A stretch of DNA of 64,000 bases, taken from NCBI GenBank assembly GCA_954871525.1, contig OX940863.1, forward strand, positions 191,001-255,000. Direction: 5' to 3'. The position numbers were made by a program, and so were the translations under genes. The stretch is from Parietaria judaica. Taxonomy: Eukaryota; Streptophyta; Magnoliopsida; Rosales; Urticaceae. Positions 1 through 14,732 of the stretch are shown piece after piece. The notes under the pieces are model-generated. The model ran no database searches. It worked only from the letters and a program-made list of their open reading frames with translations, and was not told the DNA's origin. The stretch's first letter is position 1. Every line of letters starts with the position of its first letter.

Positions 1-76
1 CCTTTTCAAGAAACTTGTTTTATGTAGTTGTATGGGGTCTTATCTTATATAATGGTCACAATTGTTGCTGATGCAG

Positions 77-3260
<3,184 letters not shown>

Positions 3261-3856
3261 TGTAATTACAAGTATAATCTGTTTATAAATATACGAATGC
3301 ACGTTTTGCATTAAATTAATACACATCGATCGCCCAGGAAGAGAGCCAGTGGTGTTTGTTCTGTTCTTATACATGGTTTTCAGCGATATGTAATGTATGG
3401 ACAATTTTCTATGAAATATAAGGTCAAACACAAGAGAGGGTAGGAGTGAAATCCAAAGATCCTCGTGTATGTGTATGTATATATGAAAGAAAAAAAAAAG
3501 TCAAAACACAAGAGCTTGTACACACTCAGAGCAGAGCTCCTTATAAACAAGCACTCTCTTTTCCAAAGACAAATTACTTTTGCCAGAAACAAATAAAGAG
3601 CTGCAATATCTATCTTTTTTCTTTGGTGATGATGAGTAAACTAAAGTAATTATAAGCCGAAAGATGATATTATTAGTGGATAAATAATCCGTTATCTGAT
3701 CAGATTCTATATTATTTAATTGGTAATTAATTCGTTGAGTTGAGAAGAGAGGAACCGTGCAGGGGTAGTTTAGTCCCTTTTTTAATTTACGCCGCTTCCA
3801 CCTTTATGAGGAGTAGACAAAAACCCACTCTCTGAGAGCAAAAAACGAGAGTGAAA
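3261..3856. other. Spacer after the BAGP1-like gene
   Basis: Contains the likely 3' untranslated region of the preceding gene (AT-rich, several stop codons in each frame) and then the region upstream of the RINGv pseudogene. No exon, RNA gene or clear repeat was recognised. Short open frames here have no composition or motif that supports coding. Confidence 0.6.
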
Positions 3857-5272
3857 ATGGTGGACGGCGGAAGCTGGGAATTTCAGTCGACTCGACCGAC
3901 GGTGGAGTGTAGAGTGTGCCAGGACAGGAAGAAGAGGCTGCGCTTTCCACGGAGTCTCCTTGCCCTTGCGCTCGTAAGACCAACTCCATCCGAACCCTCC
4001 ATTTTGCGTATTAACAAACTCCATTTTTAATACCAAATAAAATATTCTTTTTAAATTCATGTTTCTCTTATTTATTTTTATACTCTTATATTAATTTAAT
4101 ATTTCTCAACTATACCACTAATTCATTATTTTATAATACAAAATTACTCCGTAGATTAATTTAAAATATAAATACACATACACCAAAATAAATAATTATT
4201 TAATGAAACCAATTACAACAAAACACAAATAAAATACAAAATAAACTATAATTATGCATCGGAATTAGCATACACCAATTTTCCCGAGCATTAGTTTATC
4301 TAATGTAATTTTATTTCCATTTTCTTTTATTGTATTGTGGTTTTTTTTATTACTTAACGTCTTTTTAGTATTTTTTTTTTTTTAATTTCGGTATTGTTGT
4401 ATTGTCATTGTGTTTCGGTATTATTAATGTCATTTTAAATTTTTACAAAGTGGAGTTAAAGAATTTTAAAGAACATAACACTTTGTGTAAATATTAAACT
4501 TTAAAAGGATTACATTGCAAATAAAAATAAATAAATGCGTGCAAACCCATTTGGGTGAAGAATATGTAGAACAAAAGACTCCACTTTGGTGTCTGTTTTT
4601 GGAAATCGAATGGAGTTCCATTTTGGGCTTTTGGAGTTGGAATGCAGATGGTCTAATGGCACCCTCAAGGTTCTCTTTCGTTTGGAGCTTTGCATAAAAA
4701 AGTGGCGGCTTTATTTTCAGAAGTGGTGCAAAATAAGAAGGGCCTGTGAAATCTGCAACCAGGTATTTTTCTGGTGTTTAATCCACTTTGTTTTGTTTAT
4801 TTACTAAGCACCCATTTTCACCCAATTACTCTTCTCCACCAGCTAAGACCGGTGATATCAGCTACATTATTCTCAACTGATTCAGGTTTTATATCATCAT
4901 CTTTCTTCAACATTATGAATGCAATTTCATCCTACTCTATTTGGTCACTCGTAAAGTTTAAACCCGTCTACGAACACTAGTTGTGTGAATGAAGGACTTG
5001 TTGTTTCGTGGCATGTTTTGCTCAGTGGTCGTTTGAGGAGTACTCGTTCTTTGCCGTTTGTTTCTTAACTTTCATTTAGATTGACAACCGACCCACTGAC
5101 GAGAAGCCAATATATGTGATCTCTAATACATTTCTGAATAATCAGGCAATGGGGGTCTCATCTTGATCTCCGGGATGCTCATATCTTTGCTCTGGCCGCC
5201 GCCGAGTACGACGATTATGCAGATCCAAACTCCACTGGCATTGCTTGTCTGTGCTCCGTCGCTGTAATCACT
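3857..5272 (+). pseudogene. RINGv-type (MARCH-like) E3 ubiquitin ligase pseudogene, broken by a MITE and indels
   Basis: The first exon starts with ATG at 3857 and encodes the beginning of a RING-variant finger (VECRVCQD). Between 3925 and 3926 one base is missing: shifting the frame by one gives the expected EEEAALSTESPCPCAR. The reading is then cut at 3977 by a transposon and resumes at 4657 with GTLK. It continues in a degraded stretch ending KWC...CEICNQ (about 4720-4761), where bases corresponding to the usual NEKGD are lost. A later exon at about 5145-5272 gives WGSHLDLRDAHIFALAAAEY and SNTGIACL-like residues of the DUF3675 tail, closed by a GT donor. No further exon was found. The family consists of membrane-linked E3 ligases. 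With a frameshift, an exonic insertion and a deletion, this copy cannot make the protein. Confidence 0.75.
3978..4653. mobile_element. Tourist-like (PIF/Harbinger) MITE, 676 bp
   Basis: The element begins GACCAACTCCATCC and ends with the reverse complement of GACCATCTGCATTCCAACTC. The two ends are imperfect inverted repeats rich in CCAACTCCA. It is flanked by an exact TAA duplication (3975-3977 and 4654-4656), the usual Tourist/PIF-Harbinger target. Removing the element and one TAA restores the RINGv reading CAR-NGTLK across the join, which supports both borders. The interior is AT-rich and non-coding. Confidence 0.82.
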
Positions 5273-7235
5273 GTACGTGAACAGAACAAATACGGAATCT
5301 TCTCGAAGCTAATATGTTCTTGCTGTGTAATTTATTCAGATGCTCGTTGTTTTGCTTATTCGTCAAGCTCATTATCATCAACCATGTTTAAGCTAGCCAA
5401 GCTCCATTTTATTTGCTTCTTGTAAAATTAGCAAAGAAGCAAGAAGTAAGAAAGTGAGTGTACATACGCAATGCGTGTAACTCTGTTCACTTCTAGCGAA
5501 GCGGAAGATGTAAACAAGAGAAGGAGGGAGATTCAAGTATTTTCGTAAATTGGAAAAACAGATGATTGATATTTACCTGCACTTGATGAATGCTAATCTA
5601 AAGAAAATTATGTTCTTCGACACAAGAAGAAAGTGAGCTTATTTGATAAAATTTCAATTAGAAATAATAATAATAATAATATTATATTTGGACCATTCTT
5701 TAAATTTTCTAATTAGACTTTTGCATGGTTACTTACAATTGGAAATCTGTTTGAGCACGTCTTCAATCTTCATTCAACTTGTAATTGATTTTTAAAAATG
5801 ATCTCATTTAAACACAAAGAGATGCATTATGCAAAGCGAACTAGTTTAGTGATCTCATTCATGAATCATTGCTTTTCTTTGGATAAAAATTATGTATAGC
5901 GCTTGGATTTTTGTATATTTATGGTGAAGATGCCAAACCCAAAAAAGATAATCTATAATTCAATAGAGTTGGGCTCAATAATACATTACAATTCCCATTG
6001 TATAATAATCCATTTCTTAATAATCGTTTAAGAAGTCTACTCCAGAAAATCTCCCGACAATAATACATACTCTTGATTGAGAGGGGAATAAAGAGGCTCA
6101 AAATTGTCACTAAATCCTCATTTATTTCTTTGAAGGGAAAATCGCGGCAAAAATGCTCAATGTTTGGTCGCGGCAAAAGAACCTATGTCTCCGTGATTTT
6201 TGTCGTCTCCAAAAATGGGCGATTGATTAAGCTATCTACCTTTGACCTTTTTTACCAACCGCATTTATATGTTCAGCTCTGATATACTCATTTTCGGCTG
6301 ATCCATGAAATTAAAAAAAGCAAGAGAATTAGAGCCTGAAAGTCGGGAATAATATTAATAATATACATAACATATATGAGTAGTTTAGTTGAAGAGTAAA
6401 AATGATTTGATTTGTTGTCGTTTTGGATTGTCGTCCGTGTTTTGTGGCACAAATGGCGGTGCCTTTGACTAGACTCCTTAACCACTCCAAATTATTTTTT
6501 TGACGTGTATAAATAAAATACTCGTATAATTATGACGTCCGAATGTTTATTTTGTAAAACTGAAACCGTGCCGTGTGGGTCCCACAAATTCGTTCACATG
6601 CCCCAAAACGGAGACACTCTTCTTAACTAACTACAATTTTGCTTTACGTTTATTTATTTACAAAATGCAAATACATATTTCATTCACGAGAGTGGGGTCA
6701 TGTCGAATTGCAAGCGTTTCTATCGTGACTTGCAATTCGACATGACCTCGCATCAAAAATGGCTTCCGAACCCGCATCATGAAATACTTAGGCGAAATGA
6801 AACGTCAACATTAACCTTTAGGAAGTTGGAAGATGAGGGAATCCAAGATGCCGGTCGGGGGAAAGACTTGCAACACTTGAAATTCAAGAAGCATTGTATT
6901 GACAAATCAATTATTCCCGAAGTAGAGTAATTTTTCCATCGAGACGATGATTTGTTTCTTTCTTAGCAAATAGTCTACCGTTGCTTACAATCATATTAAG
7001 TTATAATTGAATAAACGTTTTTCTGACTTTTCTTTTCGAGTAAAAAATGGAGGCCCGACATCTCGTAATGTGATCTCGAATCCCAACTAGGTTGACACCC
7101 AAAAACACAAAGTAAGAAACGGAGCTATGAATAAGATAAATGAAAAATATCACAGTCTACAAAGAAACGAACGAGACGAGAACTAATAGAACCTAAGATC
7201 TCTCTCTAACAAAGCACAACCAAAAGCGAATAAAA
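5273..7235. other. Non-coding spacer with one perfect hairpin
   Basis: AT-rich DNA with no recognised exon. The open frame at 6700-6930 (76 residues, EILRRNETSTLTFRKLEDEG in the middle) matches nothing I know, and its start overlaps the 19-bp inverted repeat at 6696-6747. The (AAT)n run near 5665-5680 is a simple repeat. Confidence 0.55.
6696..6747. repeat. Perfect 19-bp inverted repeat with 14-nt loop
   Basis: The arm GGTCATGTCGAATTGCAAG at 6696-6714 is repeated exactly as its reverse complement at 6729-6747, separated by 14 bases. In RNA this would fold into an uninterrupted 19-bp stem. No TIR-type target duplication was seen around it. Confidence 0.85.
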
Positions 7236-7560
7236 CTAGCAAAATCTAAAGTTCTCTTTTATAAAAATATCATCACTGACGAAAGATGAAATGAAATCCG
7301 GGTGCAAAGGCCACCAATGATGATCCAAAGTTTGAGCATCGAATCTAGCAAGGGCGTCACCGGCTCGATTACCCTATCTGTAAATATGTGTGACTCTAAA
7401 GTTGATAAGCTCAAGATAACTGAGGCATTTCGACCATTGAGCCTGCAACCTCCGTGAGACCAAATGAGATTTCTTCTGAAGAAGTTGAACTAAATAAGTA
7501 GAGTCGGATTCAAGCCAAATATTTTCCAAATGAAATTCCCTTGCTTTCGCAATAGCAAAC

Positions 7561-7950
7561 TGATGGACCCACGTTTTAATTATTTTAATTATTAGTTTGT
7601 TTTATTAATTAGTCGATTGTTATTTTTAAGAGTTAGGGTTTTATTATTTTTAGCTATTAAAATTAATAATGGGCTTTAAGTTTAAATTGTGTTAGTGGAC
7701 CCTAGGGTGATGTCGACCAGGTTTATTAGGGAGGAGAGAGGGATTATTCTTGGCAGCTTGTTTTTGTGGTTGAATTCCCAGAGAGCTCACGGGAGAGTTA
7801 CGGCCGAGCTCTCGAAGGATTCGTGCCATCGTTATTCATTATTCAATAAAACTCTGGTAATTCATCGTCGTGTTGAATTACCGTTTCCCCCAATTGATTT
7901 GCTGCGTTTTTTATGAGATTCTTTAAGGTTTTGGAATTCGGGATCCATCA
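7561..7950 (+). repeat. 5' LTR
   Basis: TG...CA bounded, 390 bp. Differs from the 3' LTR mostly by transitions. Followed at once by AATTGGTATCAGAGC, the primer-binding site region. Confidence 0.92.
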
Positions 7951-7983
7951 AATTGGTATCAGAGCATAATCTTGCGACCTAGA

Positions 7984-9166
7984 ATGACGAAAACTCGATC
8001 AGCGACGGATGAGCCAAAAGGGGCGAGCGATATTGCAGCGTTGTTCGACAGTTTTCGCGCCGAGCTTATGGACAAATTTCGCACCGAGATGACCCAAGCC
8101 ATGCGCGATTCAGTGAAGGAAGCGGTGGAACAAGCAGTGGCGCGCACAGACGAACGCCAAAATCGAGCGATGGCTGAGGCGGATGCACGCGTAGGCGCGC
8201 TGGAAGCGCAGATGCGCTGCCAGGCTGAGCACAGCGAGCGCGAACTCCCTCCAGGAGCGCAGAAGGACCACCGATCAGGTGAGGGCGCACACGGGAACAT
8301 GGGAAAACAGCACGACGGCCCAGGTCAGCGTGTCAACAGCCCTGAATTTCCCTCCATGCGATCGGGAAACCACGGTTCAGGTTCAAACTTAGCCGAAGAT
8401 CTGGCCTTGCCGAAAATTCTCTCGGCTAATCCGGACGACCGATAATGGGTTTAACGGATTACAAAGGTGTACCATGAGGAACTCAAAGAGCGAGAGCGCT
8501 TGGCTCACACTCAACACCATCGGGACGATCACATGGGACAGATTCCACTCCGCATGGCACAGCTGCCACGAAGAATTAGCGAGGACAGCGAAGATTCCAA
8601 CGACGAGACGGGCAAAAGATATCAAAACCGTAGACCGCCGGAGTACCGCGGCAACAGGGGACAGCGCGAGGCACGCGGGGACCGCGTTCGACAACTACAA
8701 ATGCCCGTGTTCGAAGGGACCGACGCCGAAGAATGGATGTACCGAGCCGAACGGTATTTCGAGGTCAACGGAACCCGAGGCTATGCACGCGTGACTTCGG
8801 CCGGAGTATGTTTAGATGGAGCAGCCCACTTATAGTACAAAGGGAAAGTGCGAAAAGACCCCTTTCTCGGATGACGAGATTTTAAAACACGTTTATTGGC
8901 ACGCTTTCCGGATCCACGTGGTAAGTGTTACAACGATCAACTTGCAAGGACAGCTCACGGAGTCTTGGCGATTGAATTGGCGAATACTCACGGAGTCTTG
9001 CGGAGTGGGAAAACAGCGAGCACGGGACAGCAACACCAGTGCCCGAGCAGCGACCGAGAGGCCCTCCAAAGACCTTACCAAAGGCGAGTACGCGTCTCGA
9101 AAGGCTCGAGGTTTGTGTTATAAATGTGAGGAGAAGTTCTCACGCCGGACATCGTTACAAAATTGA
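7984..9166 (+). pseudogene. Degenerate gag region of the LTR retrotransposon
   Basis: ATG at 7984 opens a 153-residue frame (MTKTRSATDEPKG, then an Ala/Glu/Arg-rich helix-like stretch) ending at the TAA at 8443-8445. In another frame near 8700-8790 come QMPVFEGTDAEEWMYRAERY and FEVNGT, a motif typical of Ty3/gypsy gag proteins. Near 9110-9160 there is a zinc-knuckle start (GLCYKCEEKFS) whose second half (GHRYK) is displaced by a 2-bp shift. Several stops and frame changes separate these pieces, so no full Gag can be made. Confidence 0.75.
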
Positions 9167-9300
9167 GATGCGAGTCTCTCTCGTTGAGGATCCGATAGAG
9201 GAAGTGGAAGATGGTGTGGAGGAAGAACTTACCGGAGTATGATGTGACGAGGGAATCAGACGACAAGCTTGAGGACAAGCTTGTTTTCGAGGGGGAGTAA

Positions 9301-9690
9301 TGATGGACCCACGTTTTAATTATTTTAATTATTAGTTTGTTTTATTAATTAGTCGATTGTTATTTTTAAGAGTTAGGGTTTTATTATTTTTAGCTATTAG
9401 AATTAATAATGGGCTTTAAGTTTAAATTGTGTTAGTGGGCCTTAGGGTGATGTCGACTAGGTTTATTAGGGAGGAGAGGGGGATTATTCTTGGCAGCTTG
9501 TTTTTGTGGTTGAATTCCCAGAGAGCTCACGGGAGAGTTACGGCTGAGCTCTCGAAGGATTCGTGCCATAGTTATTCATTATTCAATAAAACTCCGGTAA
9601 TTCATCGTCTTATTGAATTACCGTTTCCCCCAATTGATTTGCTGCATTTTTTCTGAGATTCTTTGAGGTTTTGGAATTCGGGATCCATCA
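9301..9690 (+). repeat. 3' LTR
   Basis: 390 bp, preceded by the polypurine tract GAGGGGGAGTAA and followed by the CAAAC target duplication. 13 mismatches to the 5' LTR and no length difference. Confidence 0.92.
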
Positions 9691-9881
9691 CAAACATAGC
9701 GGTCATCAATTCAGTTTCAAAAGCATAAGCGGAGTTGATGTGGACCGCAAACGAACCATGAAGAAATCCACGGTAGGTTTTGAAAATACCTCCTACACCA
9801 GCTGCGCCCGAAGTACCGAGTAAGGAACAACAGGAGAAGAGCGCCATTTGACTTCGATTACAGTTAAACTTGACTTATTGT

Positions 9882-12461
9882 CACGCGATCAAATAATTTT
9901 ATGGAATTTGATTTTGCAAAGTTATTTATAGCTTAATAAATATATTTCAAAACAAACGCTTTTATAGTCAGTATGCACTATTGTCCTGTACATTATCTAT
10001 CAAACGACTAATTAATGAATACGTATTCTTTCTTTATTCCCCTGTACAAGATACAAGGGTGAAATTTCATTTTCTGATTCTTCATAATATTACCATTTTG
10101 TTTCGCTTTCCAGTTATTAATTATACGATTTATAAGCACAAATGTCAAAACGCGTTTCGGATTTTGGATAGATCGATGTTGATATTTAGTATAAGATGGT
10201 TGTTAGTTAAGCACCATTTGTGTATAATAATATATATAAATAGGTAGGGTATATAGAAGTTTTCTTTTTTGGGTAGTTAAGTACAATATATATTTTCATG
10301 TGTTTGTCAATCAACAATTACATTATTAAATTTTGATGCAAAAAATAAATCAAACACTATACCGGCTCATGTCTTGATATTGGGTCAGGCTCATCGACGT
10401 TTGTTGATTATGCTGGACTTGAAGCTTCATTCATTGTTTTTTGAGATTCGGGATCTTCGTTTAACGGGCCGTCCGGAACAGGGTCCTCCGACCCGTTACC
10501 GCAGAAATCCGGATCCTCTGCCTAGAGTCGGACCGGACTCGGGATATGGATTGGCGACCACTGAGAACCGGAAATTCTATTATACGGGCATATCGGAGCT
10601 CAAACCTTGACTATTCGATCTCTGAAGAGTCAGGGATTTCTCCAGCGCTTCCGCTCTAACTTTCTTTTTCGCCTTTGTCTCTAAAAAAATAAGGGAAAAA
10701 CCTGAGGCCAGGTGGTAATGGATGGGGTGCCTCCATATCCACTTCCGACGTTCAACATTAGTCGAGTATTTAAGTCGCGAAAGAGAAAGACGAAAAAATA
10801 ATTTTTTTATAGCTATAGAAAGCGTTTTAATGAGTTACCGTTTGATTGAAATGAGACTCTTATTTATAAGAAGGTTTGAGGACTTGCACACGATTAAAAA
10901 TAGCATGTTTTGGTCCATCGCGCCATGAGGGCGCGTTTTTCGCCCCCGAGGGCGCACTCGGTAATTTTATTTTTAAAATAAATATATTTATTTATTTTCT
11001 ATATTTTGGGCCTTTTTGCTTCGATAATTTACCTCCAGAGACGTTTTTGAGCCGAAACTAAATTTAATTAAATGAAGAAAAATATATTTTTCTTATTTAC
11101 TTAACCTTTTTAAACCAAACACCCACAATATTATATATATATATATATGTCATTTTCTGCTACTTGTGCATTTTCCAAGTTAATATATTGCATTATTAAT
11201 TTACATTTTCATGCGTTTCGGGGTCAATTTTGATACATTAAATGGATCATTTTTTTATTTAGCATTAATTAATAAAATAAATTATCAATGACATTTACAA
11301 TACATGGTTATATCTTGAAGATATGATTATGTCACTTATTTACGCTCCAAGATTGTGATTTGCATATACATGTATTTATTTATATAAATAAAACCCATAA
11401 TTAGCGTGTTTTTCTCGACCACACAGATAATTAATTAATATGGAGGCGGTTGGGTTTGTCTAATCAAATTAACTAATTAAACTTGCCGGAATTATATCTT
11501 GCGCTGCGTGAATAATACGTAGACATTACCTGCAAATTGTATTAGTTCATAATATTCATTATAGAATATTACATGTTATGTTATGCGTATTTTTTGGTTT
11601 ATTAAACTATGAGTTTTAAAGGTAAAAGTCAAGGCCCGTTAACGAAAGTCAATGCCCATCGGCTCAACTCTGAGCCCATCAGGCAAAACTCGGAAGACGA
11701 AGCCCAAAACACGAAGTCCAAGACCTTGCACGACGATCTAGAAAGGTTCTTGACTACCCGGTGTGAAGCGAGCTACCTTGGGGGATCTATGCCAGGTAAA
11801 GGTGACTTTAAAAGGACCTAGGCGAGATGACGACGACCCTGGAAGTCGAATTGCAGTGATCCTACACAAAAATAACCAAGGATTTGTTTACTAAAACAAC
11901 ACTGAATTCGGAGATGCTAACCTCGAATATGGGGTTACAAATTTCGACTTCGGGGTTAACATGTTCAAATTCAAGAGAGATAAAATCACAAGTGGTATTG
12001 GACAGAGAATAATATTTTGATTGGAAATATAGCTTAGAATTTAGTGTACTTTTTTTTGTGCCTAAAAGAAAAGAAGAAAGCAAAGCATGAGCAATATGGA
12101 ACAAATCCCCTGAACCAACCATGGTTAGAAAAGTGAGTTGATAATTAACCACTTCTGACTTGTTTTCCTCCTGCTCCTTCCTGCTGGATATTAGCTGTCA
12201 TTTAAATTCATATTGTATTTTGAAAAAGAAAACAACAAAAATACTATATAAGATTATTTATTAATACAATTTTTTTTATGAGAAAAGATGGAACACTTGA
12301 CTTTATAAAAGGAGTTTGAAAAACTGTGTAAGCCTCTTTCTCCTCCCAGCTTTCACACCTTGCATTGCATGTCGATGATGAAGTGAGCTCGAGCTCAAGC
12401 AAACCAGTCCAGTGCGTGTCTATTTCCGACCGAAGCCCAGAAGTTAATTGCTTCGAGACAG
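9882..12461. other. Non-coding spacer with unrecognised fragments
   Basis: Mostly AT-rich. At 10374-10700 there is a more GC-rich stretch with open frames (RPEQGPPTRYRRNPDPLPRV in one) that looks like a decayed transposon or gene piece but matches no family I can name. At 10917-10962 there is a GC-rich palindromic patch (GCGCC ... GGCGC). At 11609-11821 a 70-residue frame (MSFKGKSQGPLTKVNAHRLN) sits in similar GC-richer DNA. A TATA-like CTTTATAAAAGG at 12299-12310 probably belongs to the bHLH gene. Confidence 0.5.
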
Positions 12462-14012
12462 ATGATTGCGAGCTCGCTTTGTAATGCAGGGACTAAATTC
12501 TCTGTAAGTTCTTCTCTTTCTTTGATTAAAATACCTTCTTATAACATAAGTATTTTATTTGTAAATTATTACGTTTTGATTGCTGCAATTTGCGTCTGCT
12601 CACTCAAATTTAATATTATATATTGTGTGTTTTCATTGATTGTCATTAATTAATTACCCACTTGTGATTATTGAATTGTGCTGCGTACTCGTACTTCTGA
12701 CCTGGAAAGAGCATGTCCTCTGCTCTCAATTCATTAAAACATGTTTAATTACATAACACAGGTTGCTAATTACAACCATTGGATGCTCCTTCTCTCTTAA
12801 TCCAAACATTAATCTTTAAATAATTCATCATGTCTTGAAATACGGGCATTGGTCTCCCTGTCGGATGATTAATACTTCTAAGCTAACATATACATACTTA
12901 TGTGATCTATGTTTTTATTTTTCCACTTCATGACATTGTGAAGTGAGTTTTTCATACTTAATGTGATCTCGTTGATAGTATCAAGAGGCATCATTAATTT
13001 CGGGTTCTTTCTCCTCGTCAATTGTGAAATGTATTTTCTTACTGAATATGTTGATGATAATAGGGTGAAGACGGGATAGATGCACGGAAGATGAACGAAC
13101 ACAAAAGGAGCCCGTGCTCCATAGACCAAAACACTTTTCCGTCTCTTCCTGCCAAACGACAAAAGCCCGATTTATCGGTTTCCACTAAGGTATATATTCC
13201 TTTCGTCTTTCGGGGTGCAAATTCTTTGTAATCTCCCCTTAGACATGCCGTACTCTTGTGGCCTGTAAACTGCGACTGATTTGTTGAGCATTGGCATTAG
13301 GAGAGAAAAGAGAATGTTGGTGCAAAGATTGTAGCTTTACAGCAGCTAGTGTCACCAAACGGAAAGGTGACTTGCTCGGTCGACAACTCATTTGAGCATT
13401 ATCGATTCAACGGTACTTATCTCTGCTTTTATAACTTGCGTGCAGACTGACACGGCTTCTGTCCTTTCGGTTGCAATGGAATACATACAATTTCTCCATG
13501 AGCAAGTTAAGGTTCGGCTGATCATCCCGAATTACGCAGTAGTATGATGGTGTTAGCTTTGATTTCACGGTGTTTGATTTTGTGTCCCCTTAATAGGTTT
13601 TGAGCGCACCGTACCTCCAAAGCGTAGCGGCAGCTGAGCTACAGGTAAGAAGAGATCAATCATTAAAAGATCCCATGATTGAAATTGAAAGCATCCCAGC
13701 CCTTGTGTCCCTGAAATTTGTGACATTGAAAGCACCTAATTTATTGATTATTTAGTTGGCTAAGCTTTCTTTTCATCAACACCAAGTGCCCTTTCGTACT
13801 GATCATAATGATCAGTCAAACTTGACAGCTGCTGAACATTATTTTTCGTATTTTGTCAGGAACTAGAGCCGTACAGCCTGAGAAGCAGGGGTTTGTGCGT
13901 CGTTCCCGTTTCATGCACTCACGGAGTCGCGCGAAGTAATGGCGCGGATATTTGGGCTCCGATGAAGAATACTTGTCCCAAGTATGAGAATTCAGTCTCA
14001 CAATTCCATTGA
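12462..14012 (+). CDS. bHLH153: bHLH153-like transcription factor
   Basis: Exons 12462-12503, 13064-13189, 13301-13366, 13446-13511, 13597-13644 and 13860-14012 (TGA) join in frame to 166 residues. The basic/HLH part is [20 protein letters not shown], then [20 protein letters not shown] and [20 protein letters not shown]. The tail has [18 protein letters not shown] and [12 protein letters not shown]. This arrangement, with an atypical basic region lacking the usual His-Glu-Arg E-box contacts, matches Arabidopsis bHLH153 (At1g05710). The Arabidopsis protein starts close to the ATG at 13091. I chose the upstream ATG because the first exon is in frame without a stop, but that exon could be 5' UTR. 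A damaged second copy lies 2.8 kb downstream. Nuclear DNA-binding or dimerising role inferred from family. Confidence 0.87.
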
Positions 14013-14020
14013 TGGATAGT

Positions 14021-14021
<1 letters not shown>

Positions 14022-14055
<34 letters not shown>
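14022..14055. repeat. (TAG)n microsatellite in the bHLH153 3' region
   Basis: Eleven consecutive TAG/GTA trinucleotides directly after the stop codon of the bHLH gene, probably within its 3' untranslated region. Confidence 0.9.
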
Positions 14056-14732
14056 CTGAGGCACTGAAAAGCACAACCAAGTTTTGTTCAGGCTGATTAT
14101 AATCATATGATACGAATGAAAGTGTTAGCATTAGAAACAGTGATACTTGTTTTTCTTATGATTGATATGAAGTCCCACACCATTGGAGACACTTGTATTC
14201 ACCATAATGTATTGTATTCTAATATGAATCCTCAAATGTTTATAAACTAATTTACATGTTCCTACTGCTTTGCTTTGCTTTGCTTTGCTGCACAAAATGG
14301 AGTGTTTGCCGGCGCTACCAATCGCTCGCTCATTTAATTCTCCAGCATTGTTTTCATTTAAAAACCCAACTAGAAGATACTTTTTAACTAGTTGCTATCT
14401 CGAGTTTTCATGCATTTTGACAAATTAAACACTAAGATTAGACATTGATTTTCAGAGTTTCTATAAAATTTCATCATCATAACAAATATAATATAATCGC
14501 AATTGAGAGGAGAAAGTAACAACTCTATGATTAACCACTCGAGTGTAGAAGAAACAGTGAGTTAAAGAAAAACTAGTAGGAAATCCCTACGCTGAAACCA
14601 AACACAAGTTACAAACTGGAGTGAGTGAACTTGAATGCTCAACGTAAATGACATCACAACCAAACCAAGAAACAACCTTTTTCCCAGCCACAACCAAAAA
14701 TCTAAAAGGCATCGTTTGGGAATTCTTGACAA
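14056..14732. other. Spacer between bHLH153 and the CCT3 fragment
   Basis: AT-rich. It contains a short (CTTTG)n run near 14270-14289 and the probable 3' UTR of the CCT3 fragment. The part up to about 14256 is shared with the region after the second bHLH copy, ending near 16882. No gene seen. Confidence 0.55.

Larger units (their letters stand above)
7561..9690 (+). mobile_element. Short non-autonomous Ty3/gypsy-type LTR retrotransposon (2130 bp), complete
   Basis: Two 390-bp LTRs (7561-7950 and 9301-9690) start TGATGGACCC and end GGATCCATCA. They differ at 13 positions by my count, about 96.7% identity. The target duplication CAAAC lies at 7556-7560 and 9691-9695. A primer-binding site TGGTATCAGAGC (initiator Met-tRNA) is at 7954-7965 and a purine-rich tract GAGGGGGAGTAA at 9289-9300. 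The 1350-bp interior holds only gag-like remnants and no protease, reverse transcriptase or integrase. Movement would need enzymes from a relative. Confidence 0.93.
7236..9881 (-). pseudogene. RNase H-like (RVT_3) pseudogene of LINE type, split by an LTR retrotransposon
   Basis: Read on the minus strand, 9881 down to 9691 gives KFNCNRSQMALFS, GTSGAAGVGGIFKTYRG, HGSFAVHI and AFETELMTAMF. After removing the element at 7561-9690 and one copy of its CAAAC duplication, the frame continues at 7560 as FAIAKAREFHLENIWLESDS, then HLVSRRLQAQW, FRVTHIYR, GNRAGDALARFDAQTL and ends at the TAG at 7236-7238. The D-E-D style RNase H signature (WLESDS, NRAGDALA) matches the RVT_3 domain that plant LINEs carry and that is also found alone in many plant genomes. 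Besides the 2.1-kb insertion there is an in-frame TAG at 7374-7376, where the family has Glu (IYREGN). It is therefore a relic. It may be the 3' end of an old LINE or a stand-alone RNase H-like gene. Confidence 0.75.

Noticed and set aside
8066..8290. Long minus-strand open frames over the retrotransposon gag region
   Set aside because: They are shadows of the GC-rich plus-strand gag remnant and show no motif of their own.
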